DNA from: Streptosporangium sandarakinum
Lineage (GTDB): Bacteria > Actinomycetota > Actinomycetes > Streptosporangiales > Streptosporangiaceae
DNA length: 64,000 nt
NCBI RefSeq assembly: GCF_013409935.1
Contig: NZ_JACCCO010000003.1
Location: 1,536,690 to 1,600,689, forward strand
Direction: 5' to 3'
Shown in pieces: positions 51,565 to 60,806 of this stretch. Made by a program: the position numbers and the translations under genes. The notes under the pieces are model-generated. The model did no database searches, was not told the DNA's origin, and was given only the letters and a program-made list of their open reading frames with translations. How positions within the stretch are numbered: the first letter of the stretch is position 1; the number at the start of each line of letters is the position of its first letter.

Positions 51565-52965
51565 ATGCACGAGGTGCACACCACGCCCGTGAAACGGGTC
51601 TCCGCCGGTTGGATGACACTGCTGGCACTCGCCCAGATGGGCATCATCATGGCGACGACCGTCGGCAGCCAGATCCTGCTGCCCTCCCATGTGGCGCGCA
51701 TCGATCCGGCGCACAAGGAGGCGTCGCTGGCGGTCGTGTTCGCGGTCGGCGCCGTCTGCACGATCATCGCGAACCCGCTCTTCGGCGCCATGTCCGATCG
51801 GACCCGGTCCCGGTTCGGCCGGCGCCGCCCGTGGATCGTGGGAGGCGCGCTGGTCTGCGCCGCGTCCCTGGCGTTCCTCGCCTGGCAGGAGTCGCTGGCC
51901 GGGCTGGTCGCCGGCTGGGCGGTCGCGCAGCTGGCGTTCACCGCCGCCCTGGCCGCCGCCATCGCCACCGTGCCCGACCAGGTGCCGATCCGTCAGCGCG
52001 GCAAGGTGTCGGCGCTGGCGGGCGTGGGCCAGCTGGCCGGCCCGCTGCTGGGCGGGGTGGTGGCGACCGTCCTGCTGACCGGGGTGAAGGCCGCGTTCCT
52101 CGCGATGGCGGTCCTGGTCCTGCTGCTCGTGCTGCCCTTCGGCCTGTTCACCCGCGAACCCGCGGAAGAACCTGCGGAAGGACTCGCGGAAGGACCCGCG
52201 GAAGAACCTGTGGAAGGGCCCGCGGAAGGACCCGCGGTAGTCCCCACCGTCGCAGCCGGAGCCATCGCCGAAACCGCCGTCGCGACCGCCGGAACCGCCG
52301 CCGTGACCACCGGGCCCGCCGTCGGTACGGCCGTGCCGTTCGGCCTGTTGGCCTTCCTGCGCGGCCTGTGGGTGAGCCCGCGCAGGCATCCCGACTTCGC
52401 CTGGGCCTGGGTGAGCCGGCTCATGATCACTCTCACGCTCGCGATGGCGATCGGTTACCTGCAGTACTACCTGCGGGACGCGGTCCACTACGAGGGGCTC
52501 TTCCCCGATTCGACCGTCGAGCAGGGCGTCGTGGTACTCGTTGCGGTGTTCACGTTGAGCAGCGTCGTGCCGACCCTGCTGGCGGGCTGGCTGTCCGACC
52601 GGTACGGCAGCCGCAGGCCCGCCGTCTGCGCCGGCGGCCTCACGATGGCGGCCTCCGCGCTGGTGCTGACGTTCCTGACCAGCTGGCCCGCCGCCATCGC
52701 GGCGTCCGCGCTCCTCGGCGCGGGCTACGGCATGTTCACCGCCGTCGACCAGGCGATGGTCACCCAGCTGCTGCCCGCCGACGCCGACCGGGCCAAGGAC
52801 CTCGGCATCGTGAGCCTGGCCAACTCGGCGTCCAACACGCTCGGCCCGGTGATCGCCGCGCCGCTGGTCACCTCGGCCGGCGGTTATCCGCTCATGTACG
52901 GCGTGGCGGCCGGTTTCGCCACGCTCGGTGCCTGTCTGATCTGGAGGATTCGCGGTGTCCGCTGA
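51565..52965 (+). CDS. MFS sugar permease (SUT/GPH-like)
   Basis: Twelve-helix cation-coupled sugar importer of 466 aa. FGAMSDRTRSRFGRRRPWIV is the classic sugar-symporter form of motif A, and SDRYGSRRPAVCAGG its second-half counterpart. The central cytosolic loop carries seven degenerate E-P-A-E/G-P-A-E units (residues about 198-225). ATG 51565 follows GAAGGA; an upstream GTG at 51529 lies in the promoter. The stop overlaps the GH13 start, so import and hydrolysis are co-expressed. Oligosaccharides with alpha-glucosyl and galactosyl units are the likely substrates. Confidence 0.88.
   Translation: MHEVHTTPVKRVSAGWMTLLALAQMGIIMATTVGSQILLPSHVARIDPAHKEASLAVVFAVGAVCTIIANPLFGAMSDRTRSRFGRRRPWIVGGALVCAASLAFLAWQESLAGLVAGWAVAQLAFTAALAAAIATVPDQVPIRQRGKVSALAGVGQLAGPLLGGVVATVLLTGVKAAFLAMAVLVLLLVLPFGLFTREPAEEPAEGLAEGPAEEPVEGPAEGPAVVPTVAAGAIAETAVATAGTAAVTTGPAVGTAVPFGLLAFLRGLWVSPRRHPDFAWAWVSRLMITLTLAMAIGYLQYYLRDAVHYEGLFPDSTVEQGVVVLVAVFTLSSVVPTLLAGWLSDRYGSRRPAVCAGGLTMAASALVLTFLTSWPAAIAASALLGAGYGMFTAVDQAMVTQLLPADADRAKDLGIVSLANSASNTLGPVIAAPLVTSAGGYPLMYGVAAGFATLGACLIWRIRGVR
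52156..52239 (+). repeat. Seven 12-bp coding repeats in the permease loop
   Basis: Units of the GAACCCGCGGAA type encode E-P-A-E / G-P-A-E tetrapeptides in the central loop of the MFS permease. Such arrays expand and contract by slippage without changing frame. Confidence 0.75.
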
Positions 52966-54745
52966 GAACCGGTCCGCTGAGAGACCGCCGGCCGAGAACC
53001 GGTCCGCCGCGGGACCACCCGCCGAAAGCCCGACCGCGGGAACGCCGTCCCCCGGACGCCCGTCCCCGGAGGGCCGGTTCCAGAAGGATCCGGCCGCCGG
53101 AGACGCCCGCCCGTACGACCGGGGGGCGTGGTGGCGGGACGCGGTCGTCTACCAGGTGTATCCGCGCAGCTTCGCCGACGCGAACGGCGACGGCGAAGGG
53201 GACCTGCCCGGGGTGCTGTCCCGGCTCGACCACCTGGCCGACCTGGGGGTGAACGCGATCTGGCTGAGCCCGTTCTATCCCTCGCCGCTGGCCGACGGCG
53301 GCTACGACGTGGCCGACTACTGCGACGTCGATCCCCGGTACGGCACGCTGGCCGATTTCGACGCGCTCGTGGCGGGGGCCGCGGCGAAGGACATCAAGGT
53401 GATCGTCGACATCGTCCCCAACCACTGCTCGGCCGAGCATCCGTGGTTCCGCGCGGCGCTGGCCGCCGGTCCCGGCAGCCCGGAGCGTGAGCGGTTCGTC
53501 TTCCGTGACGAGCCCAACAACTGGCAGTCCGTGTTCGGCGGCCCGGCCTGGACCCAGGTGGCCGACGGGCAGTGGTACCTGCACCTGTTCGACTCCGCCC
53601 AGCCCGACTGGAACTGGCGGCACCCCGACGTGGTCGCCATGTTCGAGCGGGTGCTGCGGTTCTGGCTGGACCGGGGCGTGGCCGGGTTCCGGATCGACGT
53701 GGCCAACATGCTGTTCAAGCAGGACGGCCTGCCCGACGTCGTCCCCGGCAGCCAGAGCGGCCCGCTCATGCCGGGCCAGACGGCCGTGCCCTACGAGCAC
53801 CAGCCGGAGCTGCTGGAGCTCTACCGCTCCTGGCGGAAGATCCTCGACTCCTATCCCGGCGACCGGGGCACCGTGGCGGAGATGTGGTTCGACACCGACC
53901 AGGCCAGGCCGTACCTGGCGGGAGACGGGCTGGCCCAGCTGTTCAACTTCGGGTTGATGCCGACCCCGTGGTCGGCCGGGGAGTTCCGCACGGTCATCGA
54001 CGGGTCGCACCGGCTGGCCCGCGAGACGGGCGGGTCGATCCCCTGGGTTCTGGGCAACCACGACGTGCCACGCATGGTGACCAGGTTCGGCGTCGACCAG
54101 GACCTGGTCCGCGCGCCGACCCCCGAGGTGCTGCTGGGCCGGATGGACGTGGACGTCGAGCTGGGCACCAGGCGGGCCCGCGCGGCCGCGCTGCTGCTGC
54201 TCGCCCTGCCCGGCGGGGCGTACATCTACCAGGGGGACGAGCTGGGCCTGCCGGAACATCTCGCCATCCCGGACGAGGCCCGGCGGGACCCGATGTTCGA
54301 GCGCACGCTGCGCACGTTCATGGGCAGGGACGGCTGTCGCGTGCCGCTGCCCTGGTCCGGCACGGCGGCGCCGTACGGCTTCGGCGCCGTGGACGTCCCG
54401 GCCCCCGAAGGCGCCCAGGGCGCCCAGGGAACGTGGCTGCCGCAGCCGGAGGACTGGGCGGGGCTGACCGTGGCCGCGCAGCGGGCCGATCCCGGTTCGA
54501 CGCTGAACCTCTACCGGGCCGCGCTCGCCATCCGGCGTGATCACCCCGCGCTCGGCGACGGCGACCTGACCTGGCTGGACACGCCTCCGGGCGTGCTGGC
54601 CCTCGCCCGCGACCCGGGGTTCACGCTGATGGTGAACTTCGGCCCCGTGCCGGTGCCGCTCACCCGGCACCACGACGTGCTGCTCGCCAGCGGGCCGCTC
54701 GACGGCGACCTGCTGCCGCCCGACACCGGAGTGTGGCTGTCTTGA
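52955..54745 (+). CDS. GH13 alpha-glucosidase (oligo-1,6-glucosidase/alpha-glucosidase group)
   Basis: Cytosolic retaining glycosidase of 596 aa. The GH13 conserved regions are VDIVPNHCSAEHPWF, GFRIDVAN with nucleophile Asp248, AEMWFD with acid/base Glu309, and LGNHDVPR with Asp370. The catalytic barrel starts near residue 58; the first ~55 residues are Pro/Ser/Ala-rich with repeated ENRSA units and are probably disordered. GTG 52955 follows GGAGG and lies inside the permease stop. No signal peptide, so it acts on imported oligosaccharides. Confidence 0.93.
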   Translation: MSAENRSAERPPAENRSAAGPPAESPTAGTPSPGRPSPEGRFQKDPAAGDARPYDRGAWWRDAVVYQVYPRSFADANGDGEGDLPGVLSRLDHLADLGVNAIWLSPFYPSPLADGGYDVADYCDVDPRYGTLADFDALVAGAAAKDIKVIVDIVPNHCSAEHPWFRAALAAGPGSPERERFVFRDEPNNWQSVFGGPAWTQVADGQWYLHLFDSAQPDWNWRHPDVVAMFERVLRFWLDRGVAGFRIDVANMLFKQDGLPDVVPGSQSGPLMPGQTAVPYEHQPELLELYRSWRKILDSYPGDRGTVAEMWFDTDQARPYLAGDGLAQLFNFGLMPTPWSAGEFRTVIDGSHRLARETGGSIPWVLGNHDVPRMVTRFGVDQDLVRAPTPEVLLGRMDVDVELGTRRARAAALLLLALPGGAYIYQGDELGLPEHLAIPDEARRDPMFERTLRTFMGRDGCRVPLPWSGTAAPYGFGAVDVPAPEGAQGAQGTWLPQPEDWAGLTVAAQRADPGSTLNLYRAALAIRRDHPALGDGDLTWLDTPPGVLALARDPGFTLMVNFGPVPVPLTRHHDVLLASGPLDGDLLPPDTGVWLS

Positions 54746-56763
54746 TCAACTATGAGGAACCCGGGTTGTGGCTGCTCGCCACCCCGTCCAGCGCGTACGT
54801 CGTGCGGCTCGGGCCGGACGGCGCGCCACGCTGCGCCCACTGGGGACCGCGGCTCACGCCCGACCAGGCCCGCGCGCTGCCCCCCGGACGCGAGGAACTG
54901 CCGGGCGAGGGCGGCGAGCGGTTCGGCGTGGCGGGCCTCCAGGTCAGGTACGGCGACGCCGTACGCGGCGTCGAGTGGCGGCACCTCGACCACGAGATCG
55001 ACCCCGGCGGGGACGGCGCGGCCGGTCACCTGGTGATCAGGATGGCCGACCGGCACTACCCGCTGGAGATCGACCTGCACTACCGGGTCAGGCCCGGCAG
55101 CGACGCGATCGACCGCTGGACGACCCTGCGCAACACCGGGGACGAGCCGATCACGATCCTGCGCTGCGACTCGGCGGCCTGGACGGTCCCGCAGCGCGAG
55201 GACTACCGGCTCACCCACGTCACCGGCGGGTGGGGCGCGGAGTTCCAGGTCCGGCGTACGGCGCTGGCGACGGCCGAGACCGTGCTGACCAGCAGGCGCG
55301 GGCACAGCGGCCACCACGCCAACCCGTGGGTGATGCTCGACGCGGGCGACGCGACCGAGGACCACGGCGAGGTGTGGAGCGCGGCGCTGGCCTGGAGCGG
55401 AAGCTGGCGCATCACGGTCGAACGCGACCACGACGGTCGCGCGGGCTGGAGCGGCGGGTTCGGGCACGAGGGCGTGACCTGGCGGCTCGGACCGGGCGAG
55501 GCCCTGGAGACGCCCGCGTTCAGCGGGGTCTATTCGGCCGAGGGGTTCGGCGGGATCAGTCACCGCTGGCACGACCACGTCCGCCGCCACGTGCTGCCCG
55601 AACCCCGCCGGGTGCGGCCGGTGGTCTTCAACTCGTGGGAGGCGACGGAGTTCGACATCTCCCAGGCGCAGCAGATGGAGCTGGCCGAGCTGGCCGCCGG
55701 CATCGGGGTCGAGCTGTTCGTGATGGACGACGGCTGGTTCGGCGGCCGCACGGGTGAGACGGCGGGCCTGGGTGACTGGTGGCCGAACCCCGAACGCTTC
55801 CCCGACGGCCTCACCCCGCTGGTCGAGCACGTGAAGCGGCTCGGCATGGCGTTCGGTCTGTGGGTCGAGCCGGAGTCGGTCAACCCGGACAGCGAGCTCT
55901 ACCGCACGCACCCCGAGTGGGTGCTGCGCCAGCCGAACCGGCACCCGACCGAGGTGCGCAACCAGCTCCTGCTCGACTTCTCCCGGGACGACGTCGCCGA
56001 CTGGGCGTACGACCGGCTCGACGAGCTGGTGACCGGCGACGACATCGCGTTCCTGAAGTGGGACATGAACCGGCCGTTCACGGAGGCCGGTGACGAGGTG
56101 TGGGTGCCCTACATCCGGAACGTGTACGCCGTGATCGACCGGCTGCGCGCGGCCCACCCGCACCTGATGATCGAGGGCTGCGCGAGCGGCGGGGGCCGCG
56201 CGGACCTCGGCATGATCGCCCGCACCGACCAGATCTGGACCTCCGACGACACCGACGCCGCCCAGCGGATCGCGATCCAGCACGGCTACGGCCAGATCTA
56301 TCCGGCCTGCACGATGGGCGCCTGGGTGACCGACAGCCCGAACGCGATCACCGGCGGGCGGACGCCGCTCGCCTTCCGCTTCCACGTCGCGATGGCGGGC
56401 GCGCTCGGCATCGGCGGCGACCTGCGGCGGTGGGGTCCGGAAGACCTGGAGCAGGCGAAGCACCTGGTCGCGCGGTACAAGGAGATCCGCCCGGTCGTTC
56501 ACGGCGGCCGGATGGACCGCCTCGCCGACTGGGCCGTGCAGTACACCCTCGACGCGGACGTGGTGGTGCTCTCCTGGCGGCCGACGATGCTGGTCCGCGC
56601 GACGGCCCCCCTACGGCTCAGGGGTCTGGACCCGGACGGCCGCTACCGCGACGAGGACACCGGGGAGATCTGTCACGGCGCCCTGCTGATGAGCCACGGG
56701 CTGCCCCGGCCGTGGCCGTTCGAGGGGGTCAGCGAACTGAAGAGGTTCACGCGTGTCGGATGA
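54733..56763 (+). CDS. GH36 alpha-galactosidase
   Basis: A 676-aa cytosolic enzyme that removes terminal alpha-galactosyl units. The GH36 landmarks are LFVMDDGWFGGR, the nucleophile Asp444 in FLKWDMNR, CASGGGRADLGM, and acid/base Asp505 in WTSDDTDA. An N-terminal beta-supersandwich precedes the barrel. The GTG at 54733 overlaps the GH13 stop by 13 bp; a TTG at 54742 (TTGA overlap) is an equally plausible start. In the operon it would complement GH13 and GH2 on galactose-containing oligosaccharides. Confidence 0.92.
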   Translation: MAVLINYEEPGLWLLATPSSAYVVRLGPDGAPRCAHWGPRLTPDQARALPPGREELPGEGGERFGVAGLQVRYGDAVRGVEWRHLDHEIDPGGDGAAGHLVIRMADRHYPLEIDLHYRVRPGSDAIDRWTTLRNTGDEPITILRCDSAAWTVPQREDYRLTHVTGGWGAEFQVRRTALATAETVLTSRRGHSGHHANPWVMLDAGDATEDHGEVWSAALAWSGSWRITVERDHDGRAGWSGGFGHEGVTWRLGPGEALETPAFSGVYSAEGFGGISHRWHDHVRRHVLPEPRRVRPVVFNSWEATEFDISQAQQMELAELAAGIGVELFVMDDGWFGGRTGETAGLGDWWPNPERFPDGLTPLVEHVKRLGMAFGLWVEPESVNPDSELYRTHPEWVLRQPNRHPTEVRNQLLLDFSRDDVADWAYDRLDELVTGDDIAFLKWDMNRPFTEAGDEVWVPYIRNVYAVIDRLRAAHPHLMIEGCASGGGRADLGMIARTDQIWTSDDTDAAQRIAIQHGYGQIYPACTMGAWVTDSPNAITGGRTPLAFRFHVAMAGALGIGGDLRRWGPEDLEQAKHLVARYKEIRPVVHGGRMDRLADWAVQYTLDADVVVLSWRPTMLVRATAPLRLRGLDPDGRYRDEDTGEICHGALLMSHGLPRPWPFEGVSELKRFTRVG

Positions 56764-58438
56764 CCCGCTTCCGGAGTACCCGCGGCCCCAGCTGGTCCGC
56801 GACAGCCACCTCAACCTCAACGGCCGCTGGCGGTACGCGATCAGCGACGATCCCCCCGAGACGTACGACGGCGAGATCGTCGTGCCGTACTCGCCGGAGG
56901 CGCCGCTGTCCGGGGTGAACCGGCAGCTGCTCCCCGGGCAGACCCTCTGGTACCGGCGCTCGTTCGACCTGCCGGCCGACTTCGCCGACGGCCGGGTGAT
57001 CCTGCACTTCGGCGCGGTCGACGAGACCTGCCGGGTGTGGGTCAACGACGTCGGGATCGGCGGTCACACCGGCGGCTACCTGCCGTTCTCGTTCGACGTC
57101 ACCGACGCGCTGCGCCCGTCCGGGAACACCCTCGTCGTGGCCGTCCAGGACGACACCGGGAACGGGCCGCGGGGCAAACAGCGTCTGCGGCGCGGCGGCA
57201 TCTGGTACACGGCGCAGTCGGGCATCTGGCAGACGGTCTGGGCCGAGTGCGTGCCCGAGGTCCACGTCGAACGGCTCACGCTGACCCCGCTGCTCGACGA
57301 CTCCTGCGTGGAGGTGACGGTCCACGCGGCCGGCGGGGAGGCGCGCGTCGAGATCTCGGCCGGAGGCGAGACGGTCGCGCGTGCCACGGTGACGGCCGGG
57401 CGGCCGGTCCGCGTCCCCCTGCCCGAGGCGCGCCCCTGGAGCCCCGAGGACCCCTTCCTGTACGACGTCACCGTGTCGCTCGGCACGGACCGGGTGCGCG
57501 GCTACTTCGGCATGCGCTCCTTCTCGGTCGGACCCGACGCCGACGGCGTCCCCCGGCTGCTGCTGAACGGCCGGCCGTACTTCCACGCGGGCGTGCTCGA
57601 CCAGGGCTACTGGCCGGACGGTCTCTACACCCCGCCCAGCGACGAGGCGATGATCCGCGACATCGCCACGATGAAACGGCTCGGCTTCACCATGCTGCGC
57701 AAGCACATCAAGATCGAGCCGCTGCGCTGGTACCACCACTGCGACCGGCTCGGCATGCTCGTCTGGCAGGACATGGTCAACGGCGGCGAGCCGTACCGCC
57801 CATGGGTCATCACCGCGCCCGCGGTCCTCCCGTTCGTACGGCTGGACGACCGCCGGCACCGCCGGTTCGGCCGGGCCGACGCGGCGGGCCGTACGGCCTT
57901 CGAGACCGACATGCGCGCCACGGTCGAGCATCTGCGCAACGTGGTGAGCCTGGCGGTGTGGGTGCCGTTCAACGAGGGCTGGGGCCAGTTCGACGCCGCG
58001 CGGATCGCCGCCGAGCTCACCCGGCTCGACCCGACCCGTACGGTCGACCACGCCAGCGGCTGGCACGACCAGGGCGCGGGCGACCTGCGAAGCCTGCACG
58101 TCTACTTCCGCCGGTTCCGCCCGCCCCGGCCCGACGGACGGGTGCTCGTGTTGTCCGAGTACGGGGGATACAGCCTGCCGGCCGTGGGACACACGTGGGG
58201 CGAGAAGGAGTTCGGCTACCGCCGGTACCGTACGGTGGACGCGCTCGGCGAGGCGTTCACCCGGCTGCACGAGGAGCAGGTCATCCCGGCCATCGCGCGC
58301 GGGCTGAGCGCGACCGTCTACACGCAGCTGTCCGATGTGGAGGACGAGATCAACGGCCTGCTCACCTACGACCGGGCGGTGCTCAAGCTCCCCGACGACC
58401 TCGTACGTTCGATCACGAAAAGGCTCAGGCTCCCATGA
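56753..58438 (+). CDS. GH2 beta-glycosidase (beta-galactosidase/glucuronidase-like)
   Basis: A 561-aa enzyme with the sugar-binding jelly roll (LNLNGRWRYAISDD, HFGAVDETCRVWVN), an immunoglobulin-like domain and a barrel with acid/base Glu408 (PFNEGWGQFD) and nucleophile Glu469 (LSEYGG). It is shorter than LacZ and lacks domain 5, like many actinobacterial GH2 proteins of unsettled specificity (beta-galactosidase, glucuronidase or mannosidase). GTG 56753 overlaps the GH36 stop. No signal peptide. Confidence 0.9.
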   Translation: MSDDPLPEYPRPQLVRDSHLNLNGRWRYAISDDPPETYDGEIVVPYSPEAPLSGVNRQLLPGQTLWYRRSFDLPADFADGRVILHFGAVDETCRVWVNDVGIGGHTGGYLPFSFDVTDALRPSGNTLVVAVQDDTGNGPRGKQRLRRGGIWYTAQSGIWQTVWAECVPEVHVERLTLTPLLDDSCVEVTVHAAGGEARVEISAGGETVARATVTAGRPVRVPLPEARPWSPEDPFLYDVTVSLGTDRVRGYFGMRSFSVGPDADGVPRLLLNGRPYFHAGVLDQGYWPDGLYTPPSDEAMIRDIATMKRLGFTMLRKHIKIEPLRWYHHCDRLGMLVWQDMVNGGEPYRPWVITAPAVLPFVRLDDRRHRRFGRADAAGRTAFETDMRATVEHLRNVVSLAVWVPFNEGWGQFDAARIAAELTRLDPTRTVDHASGWHDQGAGDLRSLHVYFRRFRPPRPDGRVLVLSEYGGYSLPAVGHTWGEKEFGYRRYRTVDALGEAFTRLHEEQVIPAIARGLSATVYTQLSDVEDEINGLLTYDRAVLKLPDDLVRSITKRLRLP

Positions 58439-59418
58439 CCACCCATGAGCGAGAGATCACCGCGCCCGTCGACCTGTGCCTGGCCGACGGGCGGCTCAAC
58501 GCCGAAGCGGTCGGCTGGACCCGGCGGCCGCTGCACCGGGGCAACCTGCGGGGCTGGGGGCGGGGCAAGCGCTGGGAGTACTGGGGCGTCGTCACCCCGC
58601 GCCACATCATCGGCCTGGTCGCGTCGTCGCTGGACTACGCGGCGGTGAACGGGGTGTACGTGCTCGACCGGGAGACCCGGGTCGAGACCGCCAAGGACGT
58701 CGTGGTGCCGCTGGCCCGCGGCGCCGTCTTCCCCGACCGCAGCGGCGCCGGGACGGCATCCGTGCGGGGCGGTGGTCTGGCGATCGACATCGAGCAGGAC
58801 GCCTCCGGCACCGTGATCCGGGCCGTCGCGTCCGGCATCGAGCTCGACCTGGAGGTGCCGCTGCCGGAGGGCCACGAGTCGCTCGGCGTGGTGGTGCCGT
58901 GGGGGCCCGGCCGGTTCCAGTACACGGTCAAGGACGTCGGCCGCCCGGCGCGCGGCCGGCTGCGGCTGGGGTCGGCCGAGTTCGCCTTCGAGGAGACGGA
59001 CTCGTTCGCCGTGCTCGACCACGGCCGGGGCAAGTGGCCGTACTCGATCACGTGGAACTGGGCGGCCGGCAGCGGGCCCGGCCGGGCGATCCAGCTCGGC
59101 GGCAAGTGGACCGACGGCACCGGCTCGACGGAGAACGCCCTGTTCGTCGACGGCCGCCTGCACAAGATCGGCGACGAGCTGGAATGGTCGTACGACCGGA
59201 CCGACTGGCTGCGGCCCTGGCGGATCACCGGCCCGCAGGTGGAGGTGGAGTTCCACCCGTTCCACGAGAAGGTGGCCCGCACCGAGCTGGGCCTGGTGGG
59301 CAGCGAGACCCACCAGTGCTTCGGCCACTTCTCGGGGCGGGCGCGGGCCGACGACGGCACCTGGGTGGACCTCGACGGCCTCACCGGCTGGGCCGAGGAG
59401 GCCCGCAACCGCTGGTAG
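58435..59418 (+). CDS. DUF2804-domain protein
   Basis: A 327-aa protein of the DUF2804 family, seen from NLRGWGRGKRWEYWGVVTP, the middle GRGKWPYSITWNWAAGSG and the C-terminal HQCFGHFSGR. The fold is beta-rich; biochemistry is not known to me. ATG 58435 overlaps the GH2 stop (ATGA), making it the last gene of the glycoside operon. Conserved Trp/His/Asp-rich stretches would suit carbohydrate binding or catalysis, but this is inference. No signal peptide. Confidence 0.88.
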   Translation: MTTHEREITAPVDLCLADGRLNAEAVGWTRRPLHRGNLRGWGRGKRWEYWGVVTPRHIIGLVASSLDYAAVNGVYVLDRETRVETAKDVVVPLARGAVFPDRSGAGTASVRGGGLAIDIEQDASGTVIRAVASGIELDLEVPLPEGHESLGVVVPWGPGRFQYTVKDVGRPARGRLRLGSAEFAFEETDSFAVLDHGRGKWPYSITWNWAAGSGPGRAIQLGGKWTDGTGSTENALFVDGRLHKIGDELEWSYDRTDWLRPWRITGPQVEVEFHPFHEKVARTELGLVGSETHQCFGHFSGRARADDGTWVDLDGLTGWAEEARNRW

Positions 59419-59541
59419 CCGCAACCGCCGGCGGTCCGCAACCGCTCTCGCGGGAGTTCGCGGCTGGAAGGGCCGGTCAGGATCCCCTTATCGGAACGGC
59501 CGGTGGCTCGGCTCGGATCCTCGGTCGTTCAATGGCAGCAT

Positions 59542-59556
59542 TCTAGCAATGCTAGA
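59542..59556. promoter_or_regulatory. TCTAGCA-A-TGCTAGA palindrome before the two-component genes
   Basis: A perfect 7-bp inverted repeat directly followed by TATAGT (59557-59562), a good -10. Such CTAG palindromes next to a promoter suggest control by a GntR- or TetR-type regulator; none is encoded nearby. It lies about 100 bp upstream of the kinase start. Confidence 0.6.
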
Positions 59557-59657
59557 TATAGTGTCACCGATAGGTGAGTTGTCGCCACCATAATGGGGCC
59601 CGGTGGCGATGGAGCACAACCCTGCGAATCTGCGCAGCGGCTCGGGAGGATGGGCGC

Positions 59658-60806
59658 ATGGCCGAGCGGCGTCCCTTGATCGCGCGCAGGCTGCGACCGG
59701 GACACTGGGTCGCCGTCGACGCGTTCGCGGCCGTTGCCCTGGCCGCCGGGTTCTCGGTGTCGGCGGTGCTGGTGCCGGAGTCCGTCCGGGTGCCGCCGTA
59801 TGCGACCGTGCCGCTGATCGCGCTGGCCTGCCTGCCGCTGGCAGGGCGGCGCCGGTGGCCGGTGCCGGTCTGCGCGCCGGTCCTGGTGGCGGCGGTGCTC
59901 GCGCCGTTCGCCGGGTGGGAGGAGGCATTCGTGCCCTTGGCGCTCGCGCTGCACGCGGTGGCGCTGCTGGAAGCGCGCCGGACGGCGGTGGCGGCGCTGG
60001 CGGCCGCGCTGGCGGTGACCGCCGCCGGTGCCGCGATCGACTCGCCCTCGTGGACGGAGGCGGCGCCGGCGTGCGGATTCGCCTGGCTGGTGCTCGGTCT
60101 GGCGTGGACGATCGGGCTTGCCGTACGAGAGCAGCGCGCGTACGCCGTGCAGGCCGTCGCACGGTCGGCGCGGGCCGCGGTCACGGCGGAACGGCTGCGT
60201 ATGGCTCGTGACGTGCACGACGTCGTCGCCCACAGCATGAGCCTGATCTCCATGCGGGCCGGCATCGCCAACCACGTCGCCGCCACGCACCCCGAGGAGG
60301 CGGGTGAGGCCCTGTCGATCATCGAGGAGACCAGCCGGAAGGCGCTGGCGGACCTGCGCAGCCTCCTCGGTCTGCTCCGCGACGTCTCAGGGGACCGGGA
60401 CGGTCCGCCGTACATGGTGGACTCGCTGCGCGAGCTGGTCGCGGCGATTCCGGCCGGTGACGTACGGGTGGAGCTCGACGTCGAGCCCGGCCTCGCGCTC
60501 GGCGACGAGGCGGCCCTCGTCGTCTACCGCCTCGTGCAGGAGTCGCTGACCAACGTGCTCAAACACGCCGGCCCGGGCCGATGCCGGGTGGCAGTCGGCA
60601 TCCGGGCGGAGCGCGAGCTGGTGGTCGAGGTCGTCGACGACGGTCGCGGGGGTGCGCCGCGTGAGGGGGGCCACGGGCTGGCCGGGCTGGAGGAGCGGGT
60701 GGTCCTGTACGGCGGAACGTTCTCGGCGGGACCGGAGCCCGGAGGCGGCTTCGCCGTTCGCGCCAGGTTGCCGCTACCAGGCGGTTCCGGGGAGGACGAG
60801 AGGTGA
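59658..60806 (+). CDS. Sensor histidine kinase (NarL/DesK type, HisKA_3)
   Basis: Membrane kinase of 382 aa. About four to five helices form the sensor (residues about 15-140, little outside the membrane), followed by a HisKA_3 dimerisation helix with the phospho-acceptor His187 (RMARDVHDVVAHSMSL) and a compact HATPase (LVQESLTNVLKHAGPG, VVDDGRGG, GHGLAGLEERV). ATG 59658 follows GGGAGG. The stop overlaps the response-regulator GTG. The signal is unknown; the membrane-embedded sensor suggests lipid or envelope stress. Confidence 0.93.
   Translation: MAERRPLIARRLRPGHWVAVDAFAAVALAAGFSVSAVLVPESVRVPPYATVPLIALACLPLAGRRRWPVPVCAPVLVAAVLAPFAGWEEAFVPLALALHAVALLEARRTAVAALAAALAVTAAGAAIDSPSWTEAAPACGFAWLVLGLAWTIGLAVREQRAYAVQAVARSARAAVTAERLRMARDVHDVVAHSMSLISMRAGIANHVAATHPEEAGEALSIIEETSRKALADLRSLLGLLRDVSGDRDGPPYMVDSLRELVAAIPAGDVRVELDVEPGLALGDEAALVVYRLVQESLTNVLKHAGPGRCRVAVGIRAERELVVEVVDDGRGGAPREGGHGLAGLEERVVLYGGTFSAGPEPGGGFAVRARLPLPGGSGEDER

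Noticed and set aside
54541..58270. Two long minus-strand frames (653 and 507 codons)
   Set aside because: Antisense to the GH36 and GH2 genes, both with catalytic residues in the right order on the plus strand.
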